A DNA stretch of 64,000 bases from Paenibacillus pinistramenti (lineage in GTDB: Bacteria > Bacillota > Bacilli > Paenibacillales > Paenibacillaceae), in contig NZ_VAWG01000007.1 of NCBI RefSeq assembly GCF_005869875.1, positions 1 to 64,000 on the forward strand, in the 5' to 3' direction. The notes below the pieces were generated by a model. That model did no database searches, was not told the DNA's origin, and saw nothing but the letters and a program-made list of their open reading frames with translations. Shown piece after piece: positions 17,486 through 26,022 of this stretch. How positions within the stretch are numbered: position 1 is the stretch's first letter; each line of letters starts with the position of its first letter. A program made the position numbers and the translations under genes.

Positions 17486-18594
17486 CATTCGCTAATCTTC
17501 TGCTTGTCTGCCTGATCTTTGTACCGATTATGGTCATGCAGGTTGCCCTGCCCTATTTGACCCGGAAGACCGTCAGCTTCGGCATCACCATCAGTGAAGA
17601 GGTCTGGAGGAGCCCGCAAGTGGCCCGCATGCGGAAAAGTTATGCGCAGCTCAGCCTTCTGCTGTGCCTGATCTTCGGTGCCGCCTTCATTGCCGCCGCC
17701 CTGCAGGGGGATGATGATCTCTTCGCGGCAGGCATCGTTGGATTGACCTTCGCTATTCTGATCGGCACCTTCCTGCTGCATCTCTATTTTTACGGCAAAA
17801 TGAAAGCACTCAAGGCTTCGCTCCCTGCCCAGCCTAAACCGGATAAATCCGCTATGTCCATCGATACCTCTTTCCGGAAGCAAAAGCTCGTCATGTCCGC
17901 AAAATGGTACCTGATTCACCTGGTGCTCATTATCGCCTGCGCGGTGTTCGCCTTGGCACACTATGATAATCTGCCGGACCGGATTCCGATGCATTACGAT
18001 CTTCAGGGACATGTCGACCGGATGGGAACCAAGTCGATCCGCCTGCTGCTGCTGCCAAACCTGCTTCAGCTGTTCATTACAGGCCTGCTCCTGTTCATCA
18101 ACAGCATCATTTATAAATCCAAGCAGCAGCTGAACCCGGCCAATCCGGAGGCCTCCTCCCGGAACAATGCGGCTTTCCGCCGGCGCTGGTCGCTGTTCAA
18201 CTTCTTTATGAGCCTGATGCTCGTCCTGCTCTTCTTCTTTATGCAGCTCACCATGATCTACAGCATCAACCCGAAATGGGTCGGGCCTATAGCTCTGCTT
18301 GTGCCGATCCTGATCGTGGCCGGTTCCATCTGGCTGTCCTTCTCCACCGGACAAAGCGGCAACCGGATCTCCAGGGAAACCCCGCAGGACGGCAATCCGT
18401 CAGCAGCGCCGCTGGATGACGACCGCTTCTGGAAGCTTGGCGGCAGCACGTACTACAACCCGAACGACCCTTCTGTGTTTATTGAAAAAAGAGTCGGCAT
18501 CGGCTGGACCGTCAACTTCGCCCGCCCGATGGCCTGGGTGTTTGTGCTTGCTCCGCTTGCCATTATTGCGCTGCTGATTATTTTTACTTCCTGA
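17482..18594 (+). CDS. DUF1648-domain integral membrane protein
   Basis: A 370-residue protein with about seven hydrophobic segments: near residues 1-25, 55-75, 80-105, 145-165, 185-210, 245-270 and the C-terminus. The DUF1648 signature is HYDNLPDRIPMHYDLQGHVDR near residue 160. The N-terminal FGITISEEVWRSPQVARMRKSY resembles the DUF5808-type segment in similar Bacillales proteins. Related proteins include the SdpI immunity family, but a function here is not proven. Coupling to the YtrA-type regulator suggests a role in the envelope-stress or antibiotic response. Confidence 0.88.
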   Translation: MTFANLLLVCLIFVPIMVMQVALPYLTRKTVSFGITISEEVWRSPQVARMRKSYAQLSLLLCLIFGAAFIAAALQGDDDLFAAGIVGLTFAILIGTFLLHLYFYGKMKALKASLPAQPKPDKSAMSIDTSFRKQKLVMSAKWYLIHLVLIIACAVFALAHYDNLPDRIPMHYDLQGHVDRMGTKSIRLLLLPNLLQLFITGLLLFINSIIYKSKQQLNPANPEASSRNNAAFRRRWSLFNFFMSLMLVLLFFFMQLTMIYSINPKWVGPIALLVPILIVAGSIWLSFSTGQSGNRISRETPQDGNPSAAPLDDDRFWKLGGSTYYNPNDPSVFIEKRVGIGWTVNFARPMAWVFVLAPLAIIALLIIFTS

Positions 18595-18603
18595 AGCAGA
18601 CGA

Positions 18604-18646
18604 AAAAATAAAGGGACTGGATGAAACCTCCAGCCCCTTTTCGCTT
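18604..18646. terminator. Bidirectional terminator
   Basis: AAAGGGACTGGA pairs with TCCAGCCCCTTT around a short loop, with A- and T-runs on both sides. It serves the convergent genes ending at 18594 and 18662. Confidence 0.8.
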
Positions 18647-18661
18647 TAAACCAAGCTTAGC

Positions 18662-19093
18662 TTACTCAGATGGCAGACCGCTGCTTCTTGACCCTTTTAA
18701 CTCCATCGTAATGGCCTCCGCTTCCTCCCGGTTTGCTGCCGGGGCACTGATGATAAGCGGTGAATCCTGCGCATCATCCAGGGAAGTCAGCTGTTTATAC
18801 AGCTCCGGGTCCGTAATTTCCAATGATACCTTTAGATCTGCCGAATCGAACAAAATTTGGCCGATAACCTTTCTGTCGCTCCCCTTATAAGTGACCAAGC
18901 CTGAACCGGGGGAAAAAAGGACGGGATCAAACCGGTATTGCTCCGCCAAAGTAAGCGATCCCTTGAAGCTGTTCTTTGTCCGGTTATATTGTCCCTGCAG
19001 CGAGAATTCGACTTCTTGGCTAACGCTGTTCCCATACATAAAAGCAGCATTGCTGATGCGGATCTCCTGAGCCGGTTTTGAGCAGCTTGTCAA
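18662..19093 (-). CDS. Lipoprotein-like protein without its signal peptide (possibly 5'-truncated)
   Basis: A reading frame of 143 codons begins with TTG and reads LTSCSKPAQEIRI, exactly what follows the lipobox cleavage site of a lipoprotein. The frame upstream has no ATG and no hydrophobic signal peptide before a stop 15 codons further. The two other frames do not supply a signal sequence either. The mature part is hydrophilic and beta-rich with no family I recognise. It is either a truncated remnant or a gene that starts at the TTG and stays cytoplasmic. It diverges from licT, whose promoter lies about 65 bp away. Confidence 0.5.
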   Translation of the reverse strand: MTSCSKPAQEIRISNAAFMYGNSVSQEVEFSLQGQYNRTKNSFKGSLTLAEQYRFDPVLFSPGSGLVTYKGSDRKVIGQILFDSADLKVSLEITDPELYKQLTSLDDAQDSPLIISAPAANREEAEAITMELKGSRSSGLPSE

Positions 19094-19158
19094 TAATATG
19101 TCCGTGTATAGCGGTCTCCCGGCTAATTCGAACCCGGATTATTTTTCGGACAGGACCC

Positions 19159-19187
19159 TTGCAATATCGAAAATAGGGTGCTATCCT
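19159..19187 (+). promoter_or_regulatory. Putative sigma-A promoter of the licT-bglPH operon
   Basis: TTGCAA (19159-19164) and TATCCT (19182-19187) are 17 bp apart, and the first RAT begins about 14 bp downstream of the expected start site. Confidence 0.5.
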
Positions 19188-19207
19188 TAAGTAAGCGTAT
19201 ACAGAAC

Positions 19208-19236
19208 GGGTTGTTACTGTTAGATCAGGCAAAACC
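19208..19236 (+). promoter_or_regulatory. Ribonucleic antiterminator (RAT) upstream of licT
   Basis: The 29-nt element starts GGGTTGTTACTG and ends CAGGCAAAACC, matching the LicT/SacY RAT consensus. Its 3' end overlaps the 5' arm of the following terminator, so binding of LicT blocks termination. Confidence 0.9.
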
Positions 19237-19270
19237 GTAACCTTTCGCAGGTTGGGTTTTGTCTTTTTTT
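19231..19270 (+). terminator. Conditional terminator controlled by the licT RAT
   Basis: AAAACCGTAACC pairs with GGTTGGGTTTT around TTTCGCA, followed by a long T-run. It shares AAAACC with the RAT. Confidence 0.9.
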
Positions 19271-19293
19271 TGTTGAGTAAAGAGGGTGACGTC

Positions 19294-20142
19294 TTGAAGA
19301 TCAAGAAAATATTGAACAATAATGCAGTCGTAGCGTCCAAAGACGGCCAGGAAGTGATCGTGATCGGACGCGGAGTCGCCTACAACAAACGAGTCAGTGA
19401 TGAAGTCAGCGAAGAGACGATCGAGAAGATTTTTACTCCGGAAAATGAAGAAATGAACAGCAAGTACAAAGCGCTTATCGCGGATATGCCGATCGAATAT
19501 TTGCAGCTGTCCGAGCGGATTATCGCTTATGCGACGCTGAAGCTGGGGAAGAAGCTGAACGAAAGCCTCTACATCCACCTGACGGATCATATCCATTTTG
19601 CGGTGGAGCGGACGAACAACGGGCTGACCATCAAGAACGGCCTGCTCTGGGAGACCAAGCAGCTGTACAAGGAAGAATACGAAATCGGGCTTGAAGCGCT
19701 GAACATGATTTTGGAGCAGTTTGGCGTGATTCTTCCCGAGGACGAAGCCGGTTTCCTCGCACTGCATATCGTTAATGCCGAGATGAATGAAGAAATGCCT
19801 GTCGTCAAGAAGATGACGAAGATTATGCAGGAGATTTTGACCATCATCAAGTATCATTTCAAGGTCGAATTTGACGAGGATTCGCTGAGCTATTACCGGT
19901 TCATTACCCATCTGAAATTTTTCGCGCAGCGGCTCGTCAAGGGCACGCATTACAACCGCGACCAGTTCGAGGATATGCTATCGGTCGTCCGCGGGAAATA
20001 TGCGGGGTCCTACGAATGCGCCTTGAAGATCCGCAAGTTCGTCGAGAACCAGTACAGCTATCAGCTGTCAGACGAAGAATTGATGTACCTGACGATCCAC
20101 ATTCAGCGGGTCGTTCATAAGAAAGATTCACAAACCATTTAG
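19294..20142 (+). CDS. licT: BglG/LicT-family transcriptional antiterminator
   Basis: A 282-residue RNA-binding antiterminator. The N-terminal CAT domain (residues 1-55, KIKKILNNNAVVASKDGQEVIVIGRGVAYNK) binds RAT hairpins. It is followed by two PTS-regulation domains with conserved histidines in DHIHFAVER and LHIVNAEM (PRD1), and FITHLKFFAQR and TIHIQRV (PRD2). These histidines are phosphorylated by HPr and by the beta-glucoside EII, which makes activity depend on substrate and catabolite state. The start is TTG at 19294, with AGAGGG 7 nt before it. RAT/terminator pairs precede and follow the gene, so it controls its own synthesis and that of bglPH. Confidence 0.95.
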   Translation: MKIKKILNNNAVVASKDGQEVIVIGRGVAYNKRVSDEVSEETIEKIFTPENEEMNSKYKALIADMPIEYLQLSERIIAYATLKLGKKLNESLYIHLTDHIHFAVERTNNGLTIKNGLLWETKQLYKEEYEIGLEALNMILEQFGVILPEDEAGFLALHIVNAEMNEEMPVVKKMTKIMQEILTIIKYHFKVEFDEDSLSYYRFITHLKFFAQRLVKGTHYNRDQFEDMLSVVRGKYAGSYECALKIRKFVENQYSYQLSDEELMYLTIHIQRVVHKKDSQTI

Positions 20143-20165
20143 GGTGTTACCGCAAGGGCAAGCCT
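20141..20165 (+). promoter_or_regulatory. Second RAT, between licT and bglP
   Basis: The 25-nt element AGGGTGTTACC...GGGCAAGCCT keeps the AGG/CCT and CC/GG stems and the TGTTA and GCAA internal loops of a RAT but has a shorter apical loop than the first. It overlaps the licT stop codon and the next terminator. Confidence 0.75.
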
Positions 20166-20201
20166 GAATTGAACCGCAGGGGTTCGATTTGGGCTTTTTT
20201 T
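20162..20201 (+). terminator. Conditional terminator upstream of bglP
   Basis: GCCTGAATTGAACC pairs with GGTTCGATTTGGGC around GCAGG, followed by TTTTTTT. The 5' arm overlaps the second RAT. Confidence 0.85.
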
Positions 20202-20266
20202 GTACCCTTTTTACCTGATTCATTTGCTTAATACGTCAACACGTATCCAATAAGGAGGCATTTCCG

Positions 20267-22168
20267 ATGAAATATGAAGAACTCGCGCATGAGATTGTGA
20301 AGCTGGTCGGCGGACGCGAAAATGTAAACGGGCTGGTTCACTGCGCAACCCGGCTCCGCTTCACTTTGAAAGATGATTCCAAAGCAGACAAGGAAGCGCT
20401 GCTCGGCACCAAGGGAGTGCTGACCGCCCAGTCGGCCGGAGGTGAATTCCAGGTCGTTATCGGCCCCCATGTATCCGAGGTCTATGAGACCATTCTGGCC
20501 CGTGAAGGCGTTCGCGGTGCTGGAGGAACCGGAGACGCGGCGGGCGCGGGCAAGCCGAAGGAGAAGCTGTCCAACCGGATCTTCGGTGTGATCTCCGGCA
20601 GCTTTGTGCCGCTGCTCGGCGCGATGGCCGGTTCCGGCATGCTGAAGGCGCTGCTCATTATTCTGGTTCAGGCCGGCGCGCTCACCGAACAAAGCTCTAC
20701 GTACCTTATTCTTCAAGCGGCGGCGAACGCGGTGTTCTACTTCCTGCCGATCTTCCTCGGCATTACGCTGGCAACGACGCTTGGAGCCAACGGTTATGTA
20801 GGCGGGGTCATTGGCGCAGCGCTGCTTGAGCCGAACCTGACCGGGCTGGCATCGTTCAAAGGAGCCGTGACGTTCCTCAGCATTCCGGTTACAGTCGCCG
20901 ATTACTCGTCGACGGTATTCCCGGTCTTTATCGCCGTATGCTTCTATGCCCTGCTGAACAAGCTCCTGAAAAAGATTATTCACCGGAATGTGCAGCTGTT
21001 CCTCGTTCCCATGCTCTGCCTGCTGATCATCGTGCCGCTGACGGTACTCGTATTTGGACCATTTGGCGTTTATGCCGGCAATGCGATCGCTTCGGCGGTT
21101 ACGTTCCTTGCCGATAAGAGCGGCTGGCTGGCCGGCCTCGTTCTGGGCGGAAGCTGGATGTTCCTGACGCTGCTAGGCATTCACAACGGAATCATTCCGA
21201 TCATCATTCAAAATCTGGGCAAAGGCGGCGATCCGCTGAGCGCCATGTTTGCAACCGCCGTATTCGCAGAGATGGGTCTGGCTGTAGGCATCCTGCTGCG
21301 TACCAAGGACAAAACGACCCGCACGCTGGCAAGCTCGACTGCCATTCCGGGACTGCTGGCCGGCGTGACGGAGCCGATCATCTACGGCTTCATCCTTCGT
21401 TACAAGCGCACGATTCCGTATGTTGTTATCGCAGGCGCCATCGGCGGTGCAATCTCAGGCGGACTTGGCAGTAAATCGGTTGCTTTCGCGTTCCCGAGCA
21501 TTTTCTCGATTCCGGTCTTCACTCCGCTGGCCCCTTACGTAATCGGAATTACCGTTTCGTTTGTGCTGGCCGCAGTGCTGGTGTACTTCTTTGGTTATGA
21601 AGACAAGAAACAGCTGAAAGCCGCTGCCGCGGCTGATTTGGCTGATGGTACTGGGGCTGCTGGTTCCGGCTCCGCTCAGGAAGCCCAGTCCGGTGCCGCT
21701 GTTAACGCCAGCAAGCAGGAAACGGTGCTCAGCCCGCTGTCCGGTACGGTTAAGCCGCTGAGCAGTGTCAGCGACGGGGCTTTCGCCTCCGGCGCCATGG
21801 GACAGGGACTGGCCATTGAGCCGGATGCCGGGGAAGTGACCTCGCCGGTGAACGGCATTGTCACGAACGTCTTCCCTTCCAAACACGCCATCGGAATCAC
21901 ATCCGACAGCGGCGCGGAAATTCTGATTCATGTCGGCATTAATACCGTGAAGCTGAAAGGCGAGCATTTTACGGCAGTAGTCGAACAGGGTGCCCGGGTA
22001 TCGGCCGGTGATCTCCTGCTGCGCTTCGAGCTTGAGAAGATCCGCGAAGCCGGATTTGAAACGATCACCCCGGTTATCGTTACGAATCCCGATCAGTATC
22101 TGGATATCCTCACAACGGAGCAAAAGCAGGTCGGCGCTGCCGATAAGCTGATGACGATTCTTTTTTAA
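20267..22168 (+). CDS. bglP: PTS beta-glucoside transporter subunit EIIBCA
   Basis: A 633-residue permease that imports and phosphorylates aryl-beta-glucosides or disaccharides such as cellobiose. Domain order is B-C-A. EIIB (residues 1-85) has the phosphocysteine in GLVHCATRLRF. EIIC (about 100-450) holds some ten membrane segments with the conserved GVTEPIIYG motif. A linker rich in Ala and Gly (about 450-485) leads to EIIA, with the active His in ILIHVGINTVKL. AAGGAGG precedes the ATG. It lies behind a RAT-controlled terminator and ahead of a phospho-beta-glucosidase, which supports beta-glucoside specificity. Confidence 0.96.
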   Translation: MKYEELAHEIVKLVGGRENVNGLVHCATRLRFTLKDDSKADKEALLGTKGVLTAQSAGGEFQVVIGPHVSEVYETILAREGVRGAGGTGDAAGAGKPKEKLSNRIFGVISGSFVPLLGAMAGSGMLKALLIILVQAGALTEQSSTYLILQAAANAVFYFLPIFLGITLATTLGANGYVGGVIGAALLEPNLTGLASFKGAVTFLSIPVTVADYSSTVFPVFIAVCFYALLNKLLKKIIHRNVQLFLVPMLCLLIIVPLTVLVFGPFGVYAGNAIASAVTFLADKSGWLAGLVLGGSWMFLTLLGIHNGIIPIIIQNLGKGGDPLSAMFATAVFAEMGLAVGILLRTKDKTTRTLASSTAIPGLLAGVTEPIIYGFILRYKRTIPYVVIAGAIGGAISGGLGSKSVAFAFPSIFSIPVFTPLAPYVIGITVSFVLAAVLVYFFGYEDKKQLKAAAAADLADGTGAAGSGSAQEAQSGAAVNASKQETVLSPLSGTVKPLSSVSDGAFASGAMGQGLAIEPDAGEVTSPVNGIVTNVFPSKHAIGITSDSGAEILIHVGINTVKLKGEHFTAVVEQGARVSAGDLLLRFELEKIREAGFETITPVIVTNPDQYLDILTTEQKQVGAADKLMTILF

Positions 22169-22245
22169 AAATCAGCTGCTAACGATTCTTGACCAGACAT
22201 TTAATTCAGACATTAATTCAGACATTTGATCCAAACACTATTTAA

Positions 22246-23700
<1,455 letters not shown>

Positions 23701-23802
23701 GGTTTGATCTTGGGCTCACTCTCTGATACTGATACGCCCTTTTGAAAAAAAACCTAAACCCATGCAGATACCATTCAAACGCAAAAATCAAACGCAAAAA
23801 TT

Positions 23803-23845
23803 AAAAAGCTGCGCAGCAGGCCTTACGGCCCATGCGCAGCTTTTT
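23803..23845. terminator. Bidirectional terminator between bglH and the iclR gene
   Basis: AAAAAGCTGCGCA pairs with TGCGCAGCTTTTT. Runs of A and T on both sides allow it to stop transcripts from both directions. Confidence 0.85.
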
Positions 23846-23920
23846 GTTGTCCGGCTTCTTGTTGTCCGGCTTCTTGTTGTCCGGTTTCTTGTTGTCCGGT
23901 TTCTTGTAGTCCGGCTTGTA
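23846..23920. repeat. 15-bp tandem repeat, five copies
   Basis: The unit GTTGTCCGGCTTCTT occurs five times in succession; copies 3 and 4 have T for C at one position and the last is more diverged. It lies directly after the terminator hairpin and encodes nothing plausible. Confidence 0.9.
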
Positions 23921-23952
23921 TCTTATTTCTTTCGGGATGAGTTTATTCTTTA

Positions 23953-24696
23953 TTACGGCAGCATATAACCCATTTCCCGCGCCGCTCCGGCCAGGACCGG
24001 GCCCAGCTCCTCCAGCTTCTCCCGGTTCAGCCGGCTGACCGGGCCGGATACGGAAAGGGCCGCAGCCAGCTGGCCGGAACGTCCGAAGATCGGCGCGGCC
24101 ACCGCCGAGGCCCCGGGCTCCCGCTCTTCGTAGCTGGTCGCGTAGCCCTTCTCCCGGATCTCCTCCATCTGCCGGAGATACCCGTCCTTGTCTATGACCG
24201 GCGGCCAGTCCGGGCAGCCCAGCAGCCCCTCTATAAAGTCCTCCCCTGCAAAGGCTACAAGCACCTTGCTGGAGGCGCCGACGTACAGCGGCAGCCGGGC
24301 GCCTACGGGCGCTACCCGGCGGATGGCCTGATTGCTCTGCACCGCCTGAATCCGGAGACGGTCATTACCGTCCCGCAAGTAGAGACTCACCGTTTCGCCC
24401 AGCGTATCCCGCAGCTTCTCCATGCCCGGCAGCAGCAGCACTGCCGGGTCGTCATTGTGCGCCAAGTGGGCGGACAGCTCCCAAATCTTCATCCCCAGCC
24501 GGTATTTGTCCGTCGCGTTGTCCCGGATGACGAAGCCCCGCTCCTCGAGCGTGGTCAGCAGCCGGTGCACCGTGCTTTTGTGCAGGGCAATCTCCGCCGC
24601 AATCTCCGTCAGGCCCATTTCCTCCGATTTGGTAAAACACATCAATATATCAAGCGCTCTCTCTACAGCGCGGACCGTCAGCTTCCGGTCTTCCAT
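23953..24696 (-). CDS. IclR-family transcriptional regulator
   Basis: A 247-residue regulator with an N-terminal winged helix (residues about 8-75: AVERALDILMCFTKSEEMGLTEIAAEIALHKSTVHRLLTTLEERGFV) and a GAF-like effector domain. The effector part includes RLPLYVGASSKVLVAF (about 137), GYATSYEEREPGASAVAAPIF (about 190) and a final segment with ALSVSGP. KdgR-type and glycerol-type members share this arrangement; the ligand is unknown. A perfect palindrome at 24710 lies right before the start and is the likely autoregulatory site. Confidence 0.93.
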   Translation of the reverse strand: MEDRKLTVRAVERALDILMCFTKSEEMGLTEIAAEIALHKSTVHRLLTTLEERGFVIRDNATDKYRLGMKIWELSAHLAHNDDPAVLLLPGMEKLRDTLGETVSLYLRDGNDRLRIQAVQSNQAIRRVAPVGARLPLYVGASSKVLVAFAGEDFIEGLLGCPDWPPVIDKDGYLRQMEEIREKGYATSYEEREPGASAVAAPIFGRSGQLAAALSVSGPVSRLNREKLEELGPVLAGAAREMGYMLP

Positions 24697-24709
24697 CTCC
24701 TCGCCCTCC

Positions 24710-24726
24710 GTTTCATACTATGAAAC
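24710..24726. promoter_or_regulatory. Palindrome GTTTCATACTATGAAAC, likely IclR operator
   Basis: A perfect 8+1+8 palindrome lies 14 bp upstream of the iclR start. A second inverted repeat, GGTTAC (24729-24734) and GTAACC (24748-24753), stands beside it. Such TTTCA/TGAAA palindromes are typical of IclR-family operators. Confidence 0.6.
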
Positions 24727-24912
24727 ATGGTTACATAAATTATAAACGTAACCGGCAAATCCGTCCATAAGACATACATCCTTCCAAATACCTATTCCTC
24801 ATTGACTTTGCCGTTCCCCCAGCTTACGATTACTAATATCTGAAACGCATAAAGCGCTTTTATTCGACATTTCCCAGATGTCTTCGATTGCTTATCGGCC
24901 AAGGAGGGCAGT

Positions 24913-25938
24913 ATGAATAAAACCGCAGACCAAGGCGAACTCGCCGGCCGGGAAGCGGGCATGAAATCAAGCCCGCCAGCGGAGATGGCACATGTTCTCT
25001 CACCAAGACGAATCAAATTCAGGCATATTCTGATCTCATTAGGAATGTCGGTCCTGTTTTTCTTTATATTCTGCTTTATTGTCCTGCACGGCTTTATTGC
25101 GTGGGTCTTATCGAATCCTACCGTTGCGCCGCTGTATTCCAATCCGAAGCTTGCCAAGAATATGGAATACGAGGATGTCTCCTTTCAGGCGCTCGACAAC
25201 AGCCGCACCATGCACGGCTGGTACATTCCCGCAGCAGGCTCGAATAAAACCATTGTCTTCAGCCACGGATACGGAGCAAACCGCGAGGAAACCTGGATTC
25301 CGATGTATGACCTGGCCCATTTCGCCCACCAGCTGAACTTTAATGTGCTCATGTTTGATTACGGCTTCGCCGCCCAGAACAGCAAAGAAGTCGCTACCGG
25401 CGGCAAGAAGGAGGCCCAGCAGCTGCTCGGCGCCATTCAGTACGTGAAGCAGAAGGGCGCGAAGGAAATCGTCGTCTGGGGCTTCTCCATGGGCGCCGGA
25501 ACCGCTCTGCAGGCCGGGCTTAAGACGCATGACGTCAGCGCCATGATTCTGGACAGCACTTTCCTGCTCGAGCCGGATACGCTGTACCACAATCTCAAGC
25601 AGCAGCTGCCGCTGCCGGAGCATCCTTCACTGGAAATACTGGAGGTGCTGCTGCCGGTGCTGAACGGAACAAGCCTGCGGCAGATTCCGTATCCTGAGGT
25701 GAAGAAGGAGGACTATCCTTTTCCCATTTATTTCATCCACGGTACTGAAGACGAGAAAGCCCCTTATCCAATTGCGGAGAAACTTGCCGCCAACCAGACG
25801 AGCCCGATCTCCGGCGTCTGGATTGTGCAGGGCGCGCATCACGAGCTGATCTTCCGGGAGCATTCCCGGGAATACCTGCGGCGGGTTTCGACTTTTCTAG
25901 CCCAGGTCAACGCATCCTTGAGCCAGGCCGCCAAATAA
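24913..25938 (+). CDS. Membrane-anchored alpha/beta hydrolase
   Basis: A 341-residue serine hydrolase with one N-terminal membrane segment (residues about 37-62, ILISLGMSVLFFFIFCFIVL) that should expose the catalytic domain outside. Oxyanion-hole and nucleophile motifs are VFSHGYGAN (about residue 116) and VWGFSMGAG (about 193). IYFIHGTEDEKAP carries the Asp and QGAHHELIF the His. It resembles Bacillus YqkD/YfhR-like hydrolases; the substrate is unknown. AAGGAGGG lies 4 nt before the ATG. Confidence 0.9.
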   Translation: MNKTADQGELAGREAGMKSSPPAEMAHVLSPRRIKFRHILISLGMSVLFFFIFCFIVLHGFIAWVLSNPTVAPLYSNPKLAKNMEYEDVSFQALDNSRTMHGWYIPAAGSNKTIVFSHGYGANREETWIPMYDLAHFAHQLNFNVLMFDYGFAAQNSKEVATGGKKEAQQLLGAIQYVKQKGAKEIVVWGFSMGAGTALQAGLKTHDVSAMILDSTFLLEPDTLYHNLKQQLPLPEHPSLEILEVLLPVLNGTSLRQIPYPEVKKEDYPFPIYFIHGTEDEKAPYPIAEKLAANQTSPISGVWIVQGAHHELIFREHSREYLRRVSTFLAQVNASLSQAAK

Positions 25939-25963
25939 ATTCCATAAGCTCCGGTAATGAGTC

Positions 25964-26020
25964 AACCCCTTCCAAGCATAATTCTGAAATATGAACCTAT
26001 GCCGGAAGGGGTTTTATTAT
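25964..26020 (+). terminator. Possible terminator after the hydrolase gene
   Basis: AACCCCTTCC and GGAAGGGGTT are perfectly complementary and followed by TTATTA, but the loop of about 32 nt is long. The 3' arm also provides the ribosome-binding site of the next gene, so pairing could mask its translation. Confidence 0.35.
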
Positions 26021-26022
26021 CC

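Noticed and set aside
23762-23968. Small frame with LLVVR repeats after bglH
   Set aside because: It covers a terminator hairpin and the 15-bp repeat tract; the peptide repeat is a by-product of the DNA repeat.
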